Assembly: GCA_002342805.1 (NCBI GenBank)
Contig: DDQW01000083.1
Coordinates: 1-15,213, forward strand
DNA length: 15,213 nt
Direction: 5' to 3'
DNA from: Clostridiales bacterium UBA2432
Lineage (GTDB): Bacteria; Bacillota; Clostridia; Lachnospirales; Vallitaleaceae
The first letter of the stretch is position 1. Each line of letters begins with the position of its first letter. Shown here piece after piece: positions 7,968 to 15,098 of this stretch. Both the position numbers and the translations under genes were made by a program. Under the pieces are notes generated by a model. That model did not search any database. It had not been told where the DNA came from and was given only the letters and a program-made list of their open reading frames with translations.

Positions 7968-9413
7968 ATGCAATTAATTGAATGTAGAGAGATTAAAAAG
8001 TATTATGGAGAACGTCAAATCATTGAAATTGATGACTTGAAAATCTACCAAGAAGACCGCATCGGGATTGTGGGAGCCAACGGAGCAGGTAAGACAACCT
8101 TGATTAATTTATTGAGCCAGCATATTCAGCCGGATGAAGGAACTATAAAAGTCAAAGGAAATATAGGCTATATATCACAACTTCAGGACCCGGAAGAAAA
8201 ATATATCAGCTATGAAATGGCATCAAAATTCAAGGTGGATCCTAACTGGAGTCCATCTATGAGTGGTGGCGAGAAGACAAGGTTTAAGGTGGCAGCGGCT
8301 TTTGATGATAGAAATGCGATTATTTTTGCAGATGAACCAACAAGTAATCTAGATGTTGACAGTATTGAATTAATGGAAGCCTTTTTGTTGCGATATCAAG
8401 GTGCTTTGGTAATTATTTCCCATGACCGAAGTTTATTGAATCGTATATGTAATCAGATTATTGAGGTCGAAAACGGTAAGATTAAAAGCTATAAGGGAAA
8501 TTATACAGATTATAAGGAACAAAAAGATCAAGAACGTAACTTTGCCTACCGTGAATATAAAGCATATGTAGACGAAAAAAAGCGTTTGGAATCTGTGATG
8601 AAACAGAAAAAGAAAGCAAGTCAAAAAGTAAAGCGTACACCCAAGCGCATGGGTAACTCCGAAGCACGATTACATAAAATGGGTGGGCAAAAAGCAAAAG
8701 CGAATCTGGATAATGCGGTCAAAAGCGTACGGTCTCGAGTGGAACACCTTGAAATAAAAGAAAAGCCGGAGGAAGATAAAAAAATACAGCTAGATATCTT
8801 GCCGGCCAGTCAGATACACAGCAAATTTTTAGTTGAGGGCAATAATATCAATAAATCCTTTGATAACAAAACCATCTTTAAAGATGCAAACTTTAAAATT
8901 GAAAACGGAGCAAAGATAGCCCTAGTCGGTCCCAATGGATCCGGCAAGAGCACATTAATCAACATGATACTAGACAATGCACCGGGAATCAAAAAAGCAC
9001 CTTCGGCCAAGATTGGATACTTTAATCAGGAATTGAATATTCTAGATCCGAACTTAACAATATTAGATAATGTTATGCAATCGAGCATATATTCTGAAAC
9101 CATAGCACGTCTTCTACTAGCACGCTTACTCTTTCGAGGTGAAAAAGTATATAAACCGGTGAACGTTTTAAGCGGCGGCGAACTTGTTAAAGTGTCATTT
9201 GCAAAGATATTACTTGAGGACTTTAATATGTTAATCTTAGACGAACCGACCAATTATCTAGATATTTCAAGTCTTGAGGTTATTGAGGAAGCCCTTAAAG
9301 ACTATGACAGAACATTATTATTTGTTTCCCATGACCGGCAATTTGTAGAGTCTGTAGCCAATCAAATCATGATGATCCAAGACCATGAACTTGTCATACT
9401 TCCAAATATATAA
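7968..9413 (+). CDS. ABC-F ribosomal protection ATPase, antibiotic-resistance type
   Basis: A 481-residue soluble ABC-F protein with two ATPase domains and no membrane segment. Domain 1 has Walker A GANGAGKTT (36-44), signature MSGGEKTR (98-105), Walker B IIFADEPTSNLD (118-129) and SHDR (151-154). Domain 2 has GPNGSGKST (321-329), LSGGELVK (401-408), MLILDEPTNYLD (421-432) and SHDR (454-457). The basic linker (about 185-270), including KRTPKRMGNSEARLHKMGGQ (222-241), resembles Vga/Lsa/CplR-like resistance proteins. These bind the ribosomal E site and displace lincosamides, pleuromutilins and streptogramin A, or other drugs in the Msr branch. Housekeeping EttA-like proteins are longer (about 550 residues). 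The spectrum cannot be read from sequence. The attenuator leader supports a resistance role. Confidence 0.88.
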   Translation: MQLIECREIKKYYGERQIIEIDDLKIYQEDRIGIVGANGAGKTTLINLLSQHIQPDEGTIKVKGNIGYISQLQDPEEKYISYEMASKFKVDPNWSPSMSGGEKTRFKVAAAFDDRNAIIFADEPTSNLDVDSIELMEAFLLRYQGALVIISHDRSLLNRICNQIIEVENGKIKSYKGNYTDYKEQKDQERNFAYREYKAYVDEKKRLESVMKQKKKASQKVKRTPKRMGNSEARLHKMGGQKAKANLDNAVKSVRSRVEHLEIKEKPEEDKKIQLDILPASQIHSKFLVEGNNINKSFDNKTIFKDANFKIENGAKIALVGPNGSGKSTLINMILDNAPGIKKAPSAKIGYFNQELNILDPNLTILDNVMQSSIYSETIARLLLARLLFRGEKVYKPVNVLSGGELVKVSFAKILLEDFNMLILDEPTNYLDISSLEVIEEALKDYDRTLLFVSHDRQFVESVANQIMMIQDHELVILPNI

Positions 9414-9422
9414 TTGGAAAAT

Positions 9423-9474
9423 CTTGATAAGATAAGTTATAATTGTAAGGACAACAAAAAATTGTAATATCAAG
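9423..9474 (+). promoter_or_regulatory. Nested inverted repeat before the response regulator
   Basis: Outer arms CTTGATA (9423-9429) and TATCAAG (9468-9474) and inner arms TTATAATT (9437-9444) and AATTGTAA (9460-9467, one G-U) can fold into one long stem-loop. No T-run follows, so it is a poor terminator for the ABC-F gene. A palindrome TCAAGCTTGA (9470-9479) overlaps its 3' end. It could be a leader structure or protein-binding site for the regulator operon. Confidence 0.35.
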
Positions 9475-9507
9475 CTTGACGTTTTATGAGTGAGGAAGAG
9501 GGATAAT

Positions 9508-10227
9508 ATGGGGAAAATCTTATTGTTGGAAGATAATATTTCTTGTAGGAGGCACTTACTTGAAATAGCATCAAAAATCAATCCGACATTGGAATTTTTT
9601 GAAACAAGCCGTGCAAGTGAAGCTTATAATTATTCAATATCAAACAATATCAGTGCATTTTTATTAGATATTCAGGTAGAGGATTATTCGGGAATAGAGT
9701 TAGCTAAACGGTTAAGACAAATAAAAAAATATCAATTCACACCAATTATATTTATTACGGCTATGCCCACAAAAGAGATGGAAGCATTTCGCAAAATTCA
9801 TTGCTATGACTATATTTTAAAACCTTATTCAGAAGAAGATGTTAAAAATGTCTTTCAAAAAATACTGGTTGATTTTCTGGACGAAACATATAAAAATGAA
9901 ACGAAAAAGTTAGCATTGAAGTTCAAAGATTTCACTCAATTAATTGACATGAAGGATATTATATGCGTCGAATATTTAAATCGTAGAATCGTAATCATAA
10001 CCAAAGAAGATAAAATTGAATATATGCGCATGCCCATGAAAAAGTTTAAACCCTTGTTAGATGAAGTCTATTTTATGCAGGTGCATCAATCAATTATCAT
10101 TAACTTGAATTTTGTTGAAAAAATTGAGTTTGATTCAAAGAAAATTAAACTCAATAGCGTAAAACACGAAGTTCCAATAGGTCGAAGTTTTTTAAAAGAA
10201 GTGAGAGGTAAATTTAATGACATATAG
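9508..10227 (+). CDS. LytTR-family response regulator (AgrA-like)
   Basis: A 239-residue two-component regulator. The receiver domain (1-125) has the acidic pair E8-D9, phospho-acceptor D54 in FLLDIQVEDYSG, the switch Thr in IIFITAM, and the invariant Lys in YILKPYS. The C-terminal LytTR DNA-binding domain (about 140-235) has the characteristic FMQVHQSIIINLNFVEKI and late VPIGRSFLKEV. LytTR regulators such as AgrA bind paired 9-bp repeats upstream of peptide-signalling and virulence-type genes. The start is ATG 9508, six bases after AGAGGG; an in-frame GTG at 9490 lacks a good site. It overlaps the sensor kinase gene by 11 bases, so the two are one operon. Confidence 0.9.
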   Translation: MGKILLLEDNISCRRHLLEIASKINPTLEFFETSRASEAYNYSISNNISAFLLDIQVEDYSGIELAKRLRQIKKYQFTPIIFITAMPTKEMEAFRKIHCYDYILKPYSEEDVKNVFQKILVDFLDETYKNETKKLALKFKDFTQLIDMKDIICVEYLNRRIVIITKEDKIEYMRMPMKKFKPLLDEVYFMQVHQSIIINLNFVEKIEFDSKKIKLNSVKHEVPIGRSFLKEVRGKFNDI

Positions 10228-11488
10228 TGAGTCCCTAATTTTATCTTTTTTTGACATGTTTATGTTGGTCTATATAGTGTTCACATTAAAAAGTGCATTG
10301 CAGAAGAATGATCTCATTAAGGGAATGCTCGGAACAATGGTCGGGGCTATACTTGTAAGTGCCATTGGTTATTATTCTAGTAATCAGGTTATTTCTTTTA
10401 CGGTTAATATTATAATTGCTTTTCTTATTATTAAAATCATTATGAGAAGTGATTTGAAAATGATTATATTTACTTACGTATATAGTTTGACGATTCTGGG
10501 GACGATTCAACTTTTGACTATATTGTTTTTTCGGATTTTTAGAGACTCTCGAGAGTACACTTTTGCTATGAACTTACTTATTCAAATTTTAACCGCTATT
10601 ATGGTGATGATTATTCTGAGATTATTGCCCATAAAACGATTCTACATCATCCTTATCAAGGAAAACAGATGGATGAGAATCGTTGTTACAAATGTATTTA
10701 TCGTTTATTGCGTACTAGTTATATTATGGAATACAAATCTAAACGAATTTTTGAATAGCATATTAGGAGTCCTTATCCTTGTTGTCATTATTATGTTGAT
10801 TAATACGTTGATGATTACCCATGGAGTTTCAAATCAGATATTATCAGAAAAAATAAAGCTGTATGACATGTACTTTCCGGTGATCGAGGATATTATTGAG
10901 GAAGTTCGTACTAAACAGCATGATTATCATAACCATATTCAAACATTAAATGCTCTAAATTCTGTGAATTATACGACCGATGAATTTAAGCAATATTATG
11001 AAAGAGTAATAACAAATGATATTTGGACAAAACTTATTCGGTTAGATAACAAAGTTTTGATGGCCTTTTTATATAGCAAATATATCCATGCACAAAAGAG
11101 AAATGTCAATATAGAGTTTCAAATCCATAATCATTTTTTTGAGTCACAGATTCAAGACTATGAACTGGTTGAAGTCTTCGGGATTCTTATTGATAATTCA
11201 ATTGAAGCAACACTTGAAGTAGATGCGAAAGACTTTGAAGTGCTTATGAGCTATGAAGATGGTATGAATGTTATTCAAACGCGAAATAAGGCAAGGCCTA
11301 TCTCATATGATAAACTGATGTTGACACTAAAGAAGGAAAGGCATGCGGATATAAAAGGAAAACATGGATATGGACTTCATAAATTAAGCAATATTGTGAA
11401 TAATAGCAAAGGGCATATCATCGTTCATTATGATAATGAAAGTCAAGAAGTAATCGTCCGAGTCGAAATACCTGAATCACTCAAGTGA
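10217..11488 (+). CDS. GHKL-type sensor histidine kinase (AgrC-like)
   Basis: A 423-residue membrane kinase, partner of the LytTR regulator before it. The first 200 residues hold six or seven hydrophobic helices with short loops and no large extracellular domain, as in AgrC-type peptide receptors. The H-box is KQHDYHNHIQTL with likely phospho-His235. The ATPase part has the N-box FGILIDNSIEATLE (N327) and the G-box GKHGYGLHKLSNIV (381-394), as in the HATPase_c_5 subgroup. The start is ATG 10217 after GAGAGG, inside the end of the regulator gene. Its stop codon lies within a strong hairpin. In classical agr loci AgrB and AgrD are adjacent; neither is present in this window, so the signal is unknown and may come from elsewhere. 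Confidence 0.9.
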   Translation: MTYSESLILSFFDMFMLVYIVFTLKSALQKNDLIKGMLGTMVGAILVSAIGYYSSNQVISFTVNIIIAFLIIKIIMRSDLKMIIFTYVYSLTILGTIQLLTILFFRIFRDSREYTFAMNLLIQILTAIMVMIILRLLPIKRFYIILIKENRWMRIVVTNVFIVYCVLVILWNTNLNEFLNSILGVLILVVIIMLINTLMITHGVSNQILSEKIKLYDMYFPVIEDIIEEVRTKQHDYHNHIQTLNALNSVNYTTDEFKQYYERVITNDIWTKLIRLDNKVLMAFLYSKYIHAQKRNVNIEFQIHNHFFESQIQDYELVEVFGILIDNSIEATLEVDAKDFEVLMSYEDGMNVIQTRNKARPISYDKLMLTLKKERHADIKGKHGYGLHKLSNIVNNSKGHIIVHYDNESQEVIVRVEIPESLK

Positions 11489-11499
11489 TTCAGGTATTT
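11466..11499. terminator. Perfect 16-bp hairpin terminator at the end of the kinase gene
   Basis: Arms AAATACCTGAATCACT (11466-11481) and AGTGATTCAGGTATTT (11484-11499) are fully complementary around a 2-base spacer. A-rich and T-rich ends make it usable in both directions. The TGA stop of the kinase (11486-11488) lies inside the second arm, so the last codons double as terminator. Confidence 0.85.
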
Positions 11500-11632
11500 T
11501 AAGTTCTATGATTATTTGACATTGAAACCAAATAGTACACTAGGAATACCAAATAAGCCAAATGACTTGATTTAATCATTATACTTGTTACAATGGATTC
11601 ATATTGATATTAATATTTATTAAATGTATTTA

Positions 11633-11676
11633 CGATACGTATCGAGCGTAGAGAATCAATAGCGCAATTGATTTTC
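11633..11676. promoter_or_regulatory. Palindrome and hairpin upstream of the secreted-protein gene
   Basis: The 276 bases between 11489 and 11764 hold no convincing gene. They contain a perfect 12-bp palindrome CGATACGTATCG (11633-11644) and, next to it, a hairpin with arms GAGAATCAAT (11651-11660) and ATTGATTTTC (11667-11676), ten pairs with one G-U. Closer to the gene are two similar segments, AGTGTTAAA (11702-11710) and AATGTTAAA (11721-11729), 19 bases apart. A possible promoter is TTGTTA (11585-11590), 17 bases, TATTAA. These could be operator or leader elements; binding proteins are unknown. Confidence 0.35.
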
Positions 11677-11764
11677 AAGAGAATTTATCAATTTAAAACA
11701 AAGTGTTAAAAAAACATAAGAATGTTAAACTTGACACTACCAATTATTGACAAGGAGAATATTT

Positions 11765-12469
11765 ATGAAAAACAAAATTTTCACAACTTTTATTGCATCT
11801 TTCTTAATTTTAACATTATCAATTCCAATTTATGCCCGGTCTTCTGACAGGGAATTCACCAATAATGAAGATAAGATTAGTCGCAAAGAATTACAAGCTA
11901 TTGCTGAAAACTATGGTATTGTAATTTCGGAAATATCGGATTTCGAAAAAACTATTACTGTTGAAAATTTAGTTGAATTTGAAGAGATATGTAAATCTTT
12001 TAAAAAAGAAACGGATCCAAAAAAAATCTACTTTGAATCAACAGTTTCAAACGCATTATTAAGCAAGCGATCCACCACATTAGCCATAAATACAAATAAG
12101 TCAAACGACACTGTTACAGGATCCAAGTCAATTTATAAGTGGTGCCCTTGGGTTGTTCCAACACTTTCTCCTGCACTTACGGTATTTAATGGGATAACGT
12201 GTTATTTCGATTATGAATATACTATAAATTCAAATGGTGTCCCAAGATTCACAGATATATCTGATGTAGACTCAAAAGCTTTAGGTTTATGTATTGGTGG
12301 TGGTTGGGAACATGTTAATGAAGATGTGGACTATAAGCACACTAGCACTTATACAAAAGCATCAATTGAGGTAGAGGGAATTGCATCCCTTGGGATAACA
12401 ATAGGTAATCAAAACATTGGATTATCTTTACCAAAAACAATAACATATTCTTACAAAATCACTAAATAA
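11765..12469 (+). CDS. Secreted protein of unknown function
   Basis: I do not recognise this 234-residue protein. A clear signal peptide (MKNKIFTTFIASFLILTLSI, then PIYA) should be cleaved after Ala24. The next 90 residues are charged and probably helical or coiled (NNEDKISRKELQAIAENYG, VEFEEICKSFKKETDPKK). From about residue 115 the protein turns into a Gly/Thr/Ile-rich, likely beta domain with three Cys (WCPW, ITCYF, GLCIGGGW) and alternating polar/hydrophobic strands to the C-terminus. ATG 11765 follows AAGGAG by seven bases. The small membrane protein follows 16 bases later, a layout seen with secreted effector and immunity pairs, which remains a guess. It lies directly after the AgrC/AgrA-like pair and could be its target. 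Confidence 0.7.
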   Translation: MKNKIFTTFIASFLILTLSIPIYARSSDREFTNNEDKISRKELQAIAENYGIVISEISDFEKTITVENLVEFEEICKSFKKETDPKKIYFESTVSNALLSKRSTTLAINTNKSNDTVTGSKSIYKWCPWVVPTLSPALTVFNGITCYFDYEYTINSNGVPRFTDISDVDSKALGLCIGGGWEHVNEDVDYKHTSTYTKASIEVEGIASLGITIGNQNIGLSLPKTITYSYKITK

Positions 12470-12485
12470 TGTAATAGGAGATTAT

Positions 12486-12791
12486 ATGACAATAAATAGA
12501 AAACACTTCAATTTAGTTTATATTACAGTATTCATTATAATAACTTTCATTTCAATTTCATCTTCTAATGAGGTACATTTTATTATGTATGAAGTGGGCT
12601 TTCCGTTTAAATTTTATGAATACAGATTAGCAGGAGATTCTCATCAATTTTTGTCATATATAAAGGGGTTTGGTGACTCGTTTCTTGATTTATTACCATT
12701 GGCTCTAAACTATATTTTCTGTGTTTTTTTATGTAAGGGTCTACTCAAATTGACTAATAAAATGAAGAACTATTTTCAAAAATTTGATTGA
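12486..12791 (+). CDS. Small two-helix membrane protein
   Basis: A 101-residue protein with an N-terminal membrane helix (about 10-27), an outside segment with the motif VGFPFKFYEYR, and a second helix (about 67-87) followed by a basic tail. No known family is recognised. It is preceded by AGGAG at 12476-12480 and starts 16 bases after the secreted protein gene, so both are almost surely cotranscribed up to the hairpin at 12883. Partner or immunity protein for the secreted product is possible but not shown. Confidence 0.65.
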   Translation: MTINRKHFNLVYITVFIIITFISISSSNEVHFIMYEVGFPFKFYEYRLAGDSHQFLSYIKGFGDSFLDLLPLALNYIFCVFLCKGLLKLTNKMKNYFQKFD

Positions 12792-12882
12792 GTCCACTTT
12801 CACGGGAATTATTGGCAACTAGTCTAACACCTAAGGACCAGCAGCATTTATAAACATTTAAAATATTATTAATGTGTTTTCA

Positions 12883-12918
12883 AAATAGAGATTATCAAAA
12901 AATTGATAGTCTCTATTT
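12883..12918 (+). terminator. 16-bp hairpin terminator after the secreted/membrane pair
   Basis: Arms 12883-12898 and 12903-12918 pair over 16 positions (one G-U) around an AAAA loop; the stem ends in AAATAGAGA / TCTCTATTT. It ends the pair's transcript about 90 bases after the last stop. The rest of the 12792-13074 gap holds a TTATGATTT/AAATCATAA hairpin near 13010 and a 14-base direct repeat TTAAATATTCTTTT at 12976-12989 and 13042-13055, but no gene I can support. Confidence 0.75.
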
Positions 12919-13074
12919 ATAAAATGTTTTTGCATAAGTAAGAAAAACTTGGAATTCTATCGAATACAAGCAATATTAAATATTCTTTTACGGTAGGTTC
13001 TTTTATGATTTCTATAAAAATCATAAAAATTATAAAAACTTTTAAATATTCTTTTTTTTAGGAAAGGATCGTGT

Positions 13075-13317
13075 ATGACTTCAAAAGCGAAATGTTTAAT
13101 TATCATAATTGCTTTATTACTTGGTTTGGGAATAACCTTACTTATAGGGACAACAACATTTACAATCGTTTTATCATTAGTTTTATTTCTTGTTGCTATC
13201 ATTTATGATGGAATTAGATTTAGAAAGACAAATTCACGTGAAGATACAATAAAACGAGTAAAAAATAACGTAATTGTCTTTATAGTATTTGCATTAATAT
13301 TTATATTGGTTGGATAA
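13075..13317 (+). CDS. Small three-helix membrane protein, first of a paralogous pair
   Basis: An 80-residue membrane protein: MTSKAKCLIIIIALLLGLGI begins helix 1, helix 2 runs about 28-45, then a charged loop (DGIRFRKTNSREDTIKRVKN) and helix 3 at the C-terminus. Function is unknown. ATG 13075 follows AGGAAAGG. It is paralogous to the 47-residue product at 14337: both start MTSK and share LIIII and GLGIT, and their upstream DNA is alike (TTTAAATATT, then GAAAGGAnCGTGTATGACTTCAAAA). The copy at 14337 lacks the loop and third helix. Confidence 0.6.
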   Translation: MTSKAKCLIIIIALLLGLGITLLIGTTTFTIVLSLVLFLVAIIYDGIRFRKTNSREDTIKRVKNNVIVFIVFALIFILVG

Positions 13318-13331
13318 AGAAATATCTTATA

Positions 13332-13595
13332 TTAAGCATAAATGATATAAATCAAAACAACAGCCAAAGTATTCCAAAGTCCATGCGCTACAATAGAAGC
13401 CGTTAAGCGTTTGGTCGACAAATACATGATTGTATAAGCAATGGTTGGGATAAGTAAATCTATCCACTCAAACATATTTCGAGGGAGATGGCCGGCTGCA
13501 AAGAATATGATGGATAAAATAGCGGCAATAGAAACGGCAAGTTTTGAGCGGTTAAAAATTTCTTTGATGCCACCAATACTTGCCTCAGTATATTT
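13332..13595 (-). pseudogene. 3' fragment of a second CPBP protease gene
   Basis: Read on the minus strand from about 13580 down to the TAA at 13332, this encodes GGIKEIFNRSKLAVSIAAIL and onward, ending in the same last 29 residues as the intact CPBP protease at 6340-7047. FAAGH and HGLWN motifs remain, but the fragment begins just after the place where EExxxR should be, so catalytic motif 1 and the whole N-terminal half are missing. Over the last 60 bases I count 54 identical, and all six differences are silent. The break lies next to the start of the + strand gene at 13607. The small + and - reading frames inside this stretch are antisense shadows. Confidence 0.85.
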
Positions 13596-13606
13596 GAAAG
13601 GAAAGT

Positions 13607-14197
13607 ATGATAGTTGCTTCTGAATATATCATACAAGGTGAAAATATCCAAAAGAGAACGAAAATTTCGGATAAGTTCATGATATTCACGATATTGGTAT
13701 TAATTTTTATGAATATATATTCGATGTATCAAAGTACTGAAATGGACAAACGTAATTGGAATATGTTTTTAAATTATTTGGATATATCAAGCTACGCTGA
13801 AAACTATGATAGTGCTGTTAATGATAAAAATTTGGAGAAGGAAATATTTTATTTGGCTAGCATTTCAAGAAATATGAATATATGCAGCCGTATTTATATA
13901 TTGAATAATTATGAGAATGATAAAGATCGACAGAAACATCTTTTGGCATATATTTCTGTAATACAAGAGAATATTTTTGATATGCAAGAAAATTATTTTA
14001 ACGGTACGATGGACGATGAAATTAAAAGAAAATATTCTAATGATCTTTTTCAATTTATTGGAGCTATAGAAGGAAGAGATATGAAGAATATAAACTATGT
14101 TGAAAATTTTGATGAAACAATGAGATCTTTGAGTAATGATCATGTGTATAATGACAACATATTTGTTTTAAAATATTATGAGTTGATTGATAATTAA
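13607..14197 (+). CDS. Single-pass membrane protein, unknown function
   Basis: A 196-residue protein I cannot place in a family. A short N-terminal cytoplasmic part leads to one membrane helix (about 25-41, MIFTILVLIFMNIYSMY), followed by a long acidic, Asn- and Tyr-rich helical domain presumably outside the membrane. ATG 13607 has AAAGGA five bases upstream; an in-frame ATG at 13679 would start at the helix. Codon use is very AT-rich. The 5' end abuts the break in the CPBP remnant, so the gene may have arrived or lost its original upstream region in the same event. The next small gene starts five bases after its stop, suggesting one transcript. Confidence 0.55.
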   Translation: MIVASEYIIQGENIQKRTKISDKFMIFTILVLIFMNIYSMYQSTEMDKRNWNMFLNYLDISSYAENYDSAVNDKNLEKEIFYLASISRNMNICSRIYILNNYENDKDRQKHLLAYISVIQENIFDMQENYFNGTMDDEIKRKYSNDLFQFIGAIEGRDMKNINYVENFDETMRSLSNDHVYNDNIFVLKYYELIDN

Positions 14198-14202
14198 TTA
14201 CT

Positions 14203-14340
14203 ATGAATTATCCGATAGCAAATGAACTTGGTGGCTATGTAGCTATGCAATATGGCGTGCTCAAGTTACAATTTTCATTAGGCTTATCAGTAATATTTAT
14301 AACATTTAAATATTACTATCAAAGAAAGGAACGTGTATGA
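14203..14340 (+). CDS. Small membrane peptide coupled to the next gene by ATGA overlap
   Basis: A 45-codon frame beginning MNYPIANELGGYVAMQYGVL has one hydrophobic helix (about LQFSLGLSVIFITF) and a basic tail YYYQRKERV. Its TGA at 14338-14340 overlaps the ATG of the following gene (14337-14339), the classic ATGA coupling. It starts five bases after the preceding stop with no strong ribosome binding site. DNA just before the paralogous gene at 13075 looks like the degenerate end of the same frame (...AAGGATCGTGTATGA), interrupted by indels in a T-run. Unknown function. Confidence 0.5.
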   Translation: MNYPIANELGGYVAMQYGVLKLQFSLGLSVIFITFKYYYQRKERV

Positions 14341-14480
14341 CTTCAAAAACGGTATATCTTATTATTATAATTCCTATGATAATTGGTTTGGGAATAACCA
14401 TATTTATAGGTTCATTGGAATTTATAAGCGTTATATCACTGTCTATTATATTGGTTGGAGAACTTCTTTCACTAATATAA
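14337..14480 (+). CDS. Small membrane protein, shortened paralogue of the 13075 gene
   Basis: A 47-residue hydrophobic protein starting MTSKTVYLIIIIPMIIGLGI with two membrane helices. It aligns with the first 46 or so residues of the 80-residue product at 13075 and then stops, lacking the charged loop and third helix. AAAGGAA lies upstream. It starts inside the stop of the 45-codon gene. It may be a trimmed duplicate or a functional short form; nothing in the sequence decides this. Confidence 0.55.
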   Translation: MTSKTVYLIIIIPMIIGLGITIFIGSLEFISVISLSIILVGELLSLI

Positions 14481-14486
14481 AACGGT

Positions 14487-15098
14487 ATGGTTAAATTCAG
14501 AGTTAAGGAGTTATTGTATGTTAAAAAAATTGCTTTTTTCTTAATTATTCTTTTCCAATTGTCAGCATGCAATCCTATGAATAGTAATAATACGCCTGAA
14601 CTTATTGAAATTGAAGGTTATGAAATTAATGATATAACCAATTCACTAACAAATGTAAATAGCGACTATATTTCTTCAGAATATTTAGATTTGAAGTATA
14701 GTGGAGATAAAACATACAATATTGATGTTCAGATATGGGAACGTGGAGAATTATTAGATACGTTTACAGAGGTATCTAATCTGCAGTTGTCTGATTATGA
14801 CGGTATTTCTTTTGAGCTTGATGAAAGTGATAAAAAACAATATCATATTGCAATAAGTTTTTATCAGAAATCAAATAAAATATCAAGATATTTGAAATTT
14901 AATAAAGCACTAACAGAACTCAACTTTGTAGATGTAACTAATATATGGTTAATCAGTCTTTTGGTTTTCTTAGCTTTTGGTGCAATAAATTCAAATCGTT
15001 CTGCAAATGTTTTGTGGGTACATTCGGGATTATCACAAAACATTTTTCTGACGTCAAGAAGTAAAATCGTTTGTTTTTCTTTTATTGGTATATCTTGA
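14487..15098 (+). CDS. Lipoprotein gene, apparently frameshifted at its start and fused to IS remnant
   Basis: The open frame (203 codons) contains a lipoprotein signal, KKIAFFLIILFQLSACNPMN, then an acidic, likely beta domain. The first ATG (14487) has no ribosome binding site. The good site AAGGAG (14505-14510) instead serves ATG 14518, which is out of frame and stops after eight codons. One more A in the run of seven (14523-14529) would join it in frame as MLKKIAFF...LSAC, an ideal signal peptide. From about 14905 to the stop the frame runs through antisense transposase DNA, so the native C-terminus is lost and replaced by about 65 unrelated residues including a chance hydrophobic stretch. 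Probably a decayed or phase-off gene. Confidence 0.5.
   Translation: MVKFRVKELLYVKKIAFFLIILFQLSACNPMNSNNTPELIEIEGYEINDITNSLTNVNSDYISSEYLDLKYSGDKTYNIDVQIWERGELLDTFTEVSNLQLSDYDGISFELDESDKKQYHIAISFYQKSNKISRYLKFNKALTELNFVDVTNIWLISLLVFLAFGAINSNRSANVLWVHSGLSQNIFLTSRSKIVCFSFIGIS

Noticed and set aside
11500..11579. Minus-strand 26-codon hydrophobic peptide starting MIKSSHLAYL, considered as an AgrD-like signal
   Set aside because: No Cys or Ser in an AgrD-like context, no acidic C-terminal recognition tail, weak ribosome binding site, and no AgrB nearby.
11765..12469. Lactococcin-972-like bacteriocin
   Set aside because: A GGGW...YKH...KAS pattern is vaguely reminiscent, but the protein is much longer and the match too loose to claim.
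13441..13623. Plus-strand reading frame of 60 codons
   Set aside because: It is the antisense of the CPBP remnant, whose minus-strand frame matches the intact protease.
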